In this document: one piece after another, positions 37,701 to 43,700 of the stretch
Layout of the letters: the number at the start of each line of letters is the position of its first letter
Position numbering within the stretch: position 1 is the stretch's first letter
Assembly (NCBI GenBank): GCA_035610365.1
Contig: CM069436.1
Coordinates: forward strand, 60,403,505 to 60,467,504
Length of the DNA stretch: 64,000 nucleotides
Direction: 5' to 3'
DNA from: Aquatica leii
Lineage: Eukaryota > Arthropoda > Insecta > Coleoptera > Lampyridae
Notes under the pieces: model-generated
Databases searched by the model: none
Told to the model about the DNA's origin: nothing
The model's input: the letters and a program-made list of their open reading frames with translations, nothing else
Position numbers and translations under genes: made by a program

Positions 37701-40700
37701 TTCTGGTTTATTTGGTTCGTTAACGTCGCACTCTTCACTTATAGTGATAGGTTGTATGGTTGTTGCGAACTTACAATCCGGTCTAACTTCTGTAACTTTC
37801 TTTGGAAAATCACATTTCAGTATTAAAGGATTGAACATTAGCATCGAACCACACGATTTCTCAACTAAATTGTTGCCAATATCAGTTTTCTCACATTTAT
37901 AATATAGATGACAGTCGTATGGATGAGGTCTGTTTGGTTCTTCAAGGTCGCATATAGCGGTTATAACAGTTTCTTTAAACGTATATTTTGATTATAATAT
38001 TATTGGGGAAAGCTTTAAGAACTTACCAGTTGTAGTGAGAGTAGGTTGGCATTCAGGTCGTACTAGACCTACATTCATAGGAAAATCACATTTTGCTTTT
38101 ACAGGATTAAACATTAAGTTAGGGCCACAAGTTTTTCCTACTAATTCTGCTCCTGTCTCTTTTGATTCGCAACTGTAATATAAGTAACAATCGGATGAAT
38201 GTGGTTTATTCGGTTCAATAATATTGCAAGCTTCGGTTACCGTTGGTTCTACAAATTTCAAGTTCAATAAATTGTTTCTAGCAAAATAATTAACTTACGT
38301 TCTCTACATTCTGATCTTACTTCATTCACATTACTAGCAAAATCGCATTGCAGGGTTTTAATATTAAACATGAAGTCGGGATAACAAGTTTTGGCAACAA
38401 TTTCATTGCCACGATCAGTTTTTTCGCATCGATAATATATATAACAATCGGTAGAGTCACCTTGGTTAGGAGATTCCAAACTACAAGCTTCAGTGATCGG
38501 TGCTAAAAGTTGTTAATTAGCATGCGATTATTGTCGTTTTTAAAGTTTTATGTACCTGTGGTGGTGACTTGACATTCTGGTCTAACCGTATAAACTTTTT
38601 TAGGAAAATCACATTTTCGTTTTTTTGGATTAAACATTAAAGAAGGTCCACAAGTTCTTACAACCAGCTCATTACCAAATTCAGTCTTTTCACAACGATA
38701 ATACAAGTAGCAGTCATACGCGTGCGGCTGATACGGTTGATTAACCTCGCACACTTCAATAACTTTTTCTTCTAAAATGAATATGATATAACTTGCAGAT
38801 ATCTTGTTATCGGTAACTTACGACATTGACACTTAACTCTGATTTCAAAATCAGGACATTCATCTGTGTCTCCACTTGATGTACAAATAAGACCTTTCTC
38901 TAAACTACATTCAACGTTGAGATTTGTTTCCTTTGCAGATAAATGACTATCTGATGTACGACACTCTATATCTACCATCATATCTTTGTGACAACGTGTT
39001 TCTCCCAATTGGCTCTAAAATATACTTTATTGTAAACAAAATAAAGTTGTTAATGTATTACCATTATAATAGTATTAGGTAATGGTTCAAAGTCGGATTC
39101 TTTAGGTCCGTTTTCTCTATTTTCATTGATCCAAGCAGTCCACCCTGGTGTACATTTCATTTCTTGTATCTGGGGCATCGATGTCGTTAGAATTTGTTTC
39201 TAAACATACAATAATTCAGTTATGGGAAGCAAATTATTATGTTTATTATTACAGTAGTTGGTGGTAGCGTGGTACAGGGTTGTCCTTGACAAACTTTATT
39301 TCCTCTTGAACAATAGCAAGTGTGGCATTCGTCTTGTTCAATTAAATCTCCTTCGAGATAAGCTATATTTCCAATTTGTAGACACACGGGATTGCAGTTG
39401 GATTTTGGTACACACTCTAATAGCGAAGAGTTTGTAAATACTTCTCCCTCCGGGCAAGGTTTTACTTGACATCCTTCAATGCAAACGTCTTGTTTGCACA
39501 TTGACATTAATTTTCCAAACACCATCATGTTATCGCAAGTTTCATGAGGACAAGGTGAAAGACAAGCTTCGTAGTTACTACAACGCTCATCGCACTGCAT
39601 AGCTGAACATATTACTTATTAGCTTCTTATGTTTTAACAGAAAATGTACTTACGACACAAATCTGGTGTTCGCCATTTAACGCTGATTCCTTTAACGTCG
39701 CATTCATGTGCGTATGCGGCTAAAGCCGTGCACAAACAGTTACAATCGCCTCCTTGATCACACGCGCAAGTGTCAAAAATACAACGTTCTAAATATGGTT
39801 CAACTGGTTCTTCACTGTGACACGATGCAAAAACTGATGTTTTTAAGATACCACATTGTTTCATTGCCCATAGTTTCCTGTCGGGTCTTAAAGTGCAGGT
39901 ATCCTATAAATCATACATTATAAAGGACATTTTAAGTTTACCACTTACAGTTATTTCAAATGATTTGGGGCATAAATGTTGTAGTCGCCAAGAATCGCCA
40001 AACGCCATAGGAGACACTTCGGGTATACCACCAGAAGGTGTTTGGAAATCATCGAGTTGGTCGTCATTGAAATTACCGCATAAACCTTCTACTTTATTTT
40101 TCCAAGCAGCTCCTAACTTAATATAAACACGCGTTCCTTTATCCCAGTGAAGTATTAATTTAATTTCTGGTATATCGATAATCACAAAATGTCCCATTTG
40201 TTTTAGAATCATATGTTTTAAAAGCGCGTAACTAGGCATCTCTTCTTCTTTTGTCAAAGTTATAGTTTCTTGGTTTGGCTTTATACCAGCTCGAATTGTA
40301 ATCGACTTAGAGCAACTTACTCCTAATGTGCTGCATGGAACGTTTTGTATGGAAACATCAAAAGAGTATTTATTTGATAAAGTTCCTCGTGCCAAAATGT
40401 AATCGCATTGACCTTGGAAGTCAAAACTTCTCCCGTCGAAAGTTTTATAGTGGGAGTCACCCCAAGCACTACACTCGCCCAAACATTCTTTATCTGTGCA
40501 TTTCCATTTTCCTTGTACGCATTTGCTGTAACATGATTGATGATTTAAAAAAAACATTGATTATTTACTCACCAAAGATTGCAATCGTTATGAACAATTG
40601 AATCTTCTTTGTAGCTTTGCCCACCGTGATGACATGGACATTCTTCTGGTTTAACGCATTTGTTCGTCTCTGTATCTAAAACATAATCCTTTTCACATTG

Positions 40701-43700
40701 GCATCCCGTATGGCATACTATTGGACTACTCGAAGTGGCGGTAAATGTATGCATATTCTGCAAAAGAAGTATTATTGACACAACGTTATAAAAATATACA
40801 TTTTAATTACTTTGCAAGTTTTATATTCAACTGGTTCGCATGGTGTATACTCTTTGTGTTCGTTTTTATTGCATGTATCTTTGAGGTCATTTGGATAGAT
40901 GTCAATTTCATTTGGAGTTGCTGGGCGACATGTCCATTCAGCATCTGAGCAGGTACTAAATTTTTTTGTTAAGTTTGCTATTACACTATTTTTAGAACCT
41001 ACCATAAACTGAGTAAACCCTTAATGTCTCGTATTTGTTTATAATCATTATTATAATGTTCTGTTTTATAATAACATCCGCATTTTTTTATCTCAACGCA
41101 ATCACCATCAACATCTAGAGATTGGCCCGGTGGACAATTACATCCTTCGACGCAGGATTGTATACAGTTGGAAGTAAATTCAAAATTGGAGCAAGATCTA
41201 GTGCACGAGTTTCCACATATTTGGTACTGTTGTCCTTTAGTGCAATTCATACTACATTGAGGAATGGCTTCTCTCCAATTTATTATTACCCCTTTAGCAG
41301 CACATTGGATAGCATACGCAGATACCATAGGACACAAACAATCTTTCAACTACCAATTAAAATTATAAATAATAAAGTTTTAAGTTTAAAATATAAGTTT
41401 GCTTACATCTTCTTCACAATTACACATATCGTGCATGCAATCGGCAAAGAAGGGATCAGGATCAACGACTAATTGACATTCTCTGAATATCGATCCTTTT
41501 ATAATCTGGCAATTTTCTGTGGCAATAGGAAGTTTGTGAATATTCACCGAACATGGATTTTTTTGAATTGTATGAGCAACATCTTGACAGGTTTCTTCAG
41601 TTTTCCATTTATTAGCAAAAGGTATTGGGTCATGTTCTATATCGCCGTCTGGCGTTAAGAAATCGTCTCTTTGGTTTTGATTAAATACACCACAAAGACC
41701 TTTAGTTTCTCCGACCATATTTGGAGATACGTCAATATATGCAGTGTTGCTTTTACTATTCCACCATACAAACACGTCGTTTGGTAATTCAACTATAAAT
41801 TAATAGTCAGCGTTGATACTTTCAAAATAGTTTTACGTACCGATAATGAACACTGATGATGCTTCACGTATTATAACTCCTTCTAGATTGAAAGGCAATT
41901 TAAAGATTTCTTCTCCATTTACAGTAACTTCGTGGTTTTGCTTCAAATTAATTACGTGTTCTCGGATTTTAATAACTATAGATCTTACGCAAGAACTGGT
42001 ACTGAGACTATTTTGCTGAAAGAACGGTGCTGTCAATAGATGTTTTTGTTTCTATATGCACTTACGACTAGTGATGACAAGCAAGGTGAATTTTTGGCTT
42101 CAATTGTAAAGTTATTGTGTTTCAATAGGTAATACGAACAAGTTCCAACAAAGTCGTAACGAGCTCCATCGAATGTTACGTAATGAGGATCTCCAATAAT
42201 TGAGCAGCGTGCGCCACAAGTTTTCTAATTTTTTAAATTTTAGTTATTGTTATACATAACTATTAGTAACTTACATCTGTGCATGTCCATTTACCTTTGC
42301 GACACGTACAAGTGTTACAGTCTTTTTGTATACTTTCTCCATTAGTGTATTCTTTGAAGTTGTTCATACAAGGACACGACTCGATAGGGATGCATGTGTT
42401 TTTATGAAATGCAGTTCCTTCTGGACAATAACAACCCTCTTCACATTCAGGATTTGGGACCAAATTCTCACTTAAACCACCACACACTGGTTGTCCTCCA
42501 GGTGGACCACAAGGCATGTAGACTTTTCCACCAGAACATTTATAAGCTAGAAAGAGTTATGACAAGTCTGTGATTGTTGCGTAACGGTTACTTACGACAT
42601 GTTTTATCATCTCTCCATTTTATCAGAGAAGTTAAACCTTTTTGAACGCAAACTCGACTTAAAATGTCTAAAGTTTGGCAGGCACAGTGTTGCGGATTTG
42701 TTTCTTGACACTCACAGTAGTCCCAAACGCAAGTGTTTTGTAACAATTGTAAATCTAGTGCCTAAACAATGTTTTTAATAAAAGTTTCACAGTTTTTAAA
42801 ATACATACGTGTTGACATGAAGCAAACTGGGCGTTTGTCAACAAATTTTTGCAAAATTTATTGGCGAGTTGTTCCAAAGAAAGCGGGTCCGTGTTAAAAG
42901 CGCTCTTTTTACAAGTATTTTTTTCCGTTGGTATTTCGGTACAAGTCTCTGTAAAAAAAGAGCTTGACTATGATTCGTAAAAAATAGTAACGACGCACCT
43001 CCAATATTATCAATTTCCCAACTTTTTACTAATGTGGCAACGTTTTTAAAGGATCCACCTTTTTTTGAAGTTAAATCGTTGGTTTCATCGCTATCGAATA
43101 ATCCGCAAAGACCGGCAGTTTTATTCCACATGTCTTCCGTCACAGAAACTTCGACAAAATGCTGTAAAGACAAAGATGTAAAATACGTTAGTATGTTTAT
43201 GTAAAAATACCTCTGCGTCCCATTTAATTTTAAGTCCGATTACGTCAACGTTGATAACGATGTAATGAGCTGAAATCTGTGTTTGGATTCCTGGCAACCG
43301 ACTTGGAATTGGTAACATTTTCCCGTTATTTGTGAGAATAGGAATGCCATCGTCTGAAAGATACACAATGGGTAAACGCGGAAAGTTATCATTTTAAAAG
43401 TATTTACAAGTTCTACTTAGAATGTATTCTTTTTCTTGTAAGTAGATTTTAACCACTGTGTAGCATGTTTCTGAGTCTTTACACTCGGCATTTTCAACAC
43501 TGACTGTGAAGGTGTTATCCACATTGTCTCTTGCTAATATGTGTTCACAAGTAGACTTAAAACTGATTTGGAAAAAGTTAAGTAATTGTCAATTAAAGAA
43601 ATGGTAAAAAATACCTGAAAACTTCTCCGTCAAACGTTTTTACATGAGAGTTGCCCCACATATAACAACTACCTGGCCGTGGTTTTGCTGGTGCTAAGTC

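Noticed and set aside
18254..38771. A CRISPR-like or satellite array, from the regular repeats at about 250-280 bp
   Set aside because: The repeats are coding exons with conserved cysteine codons and splice sites; spacers are introns of about 50 bp.
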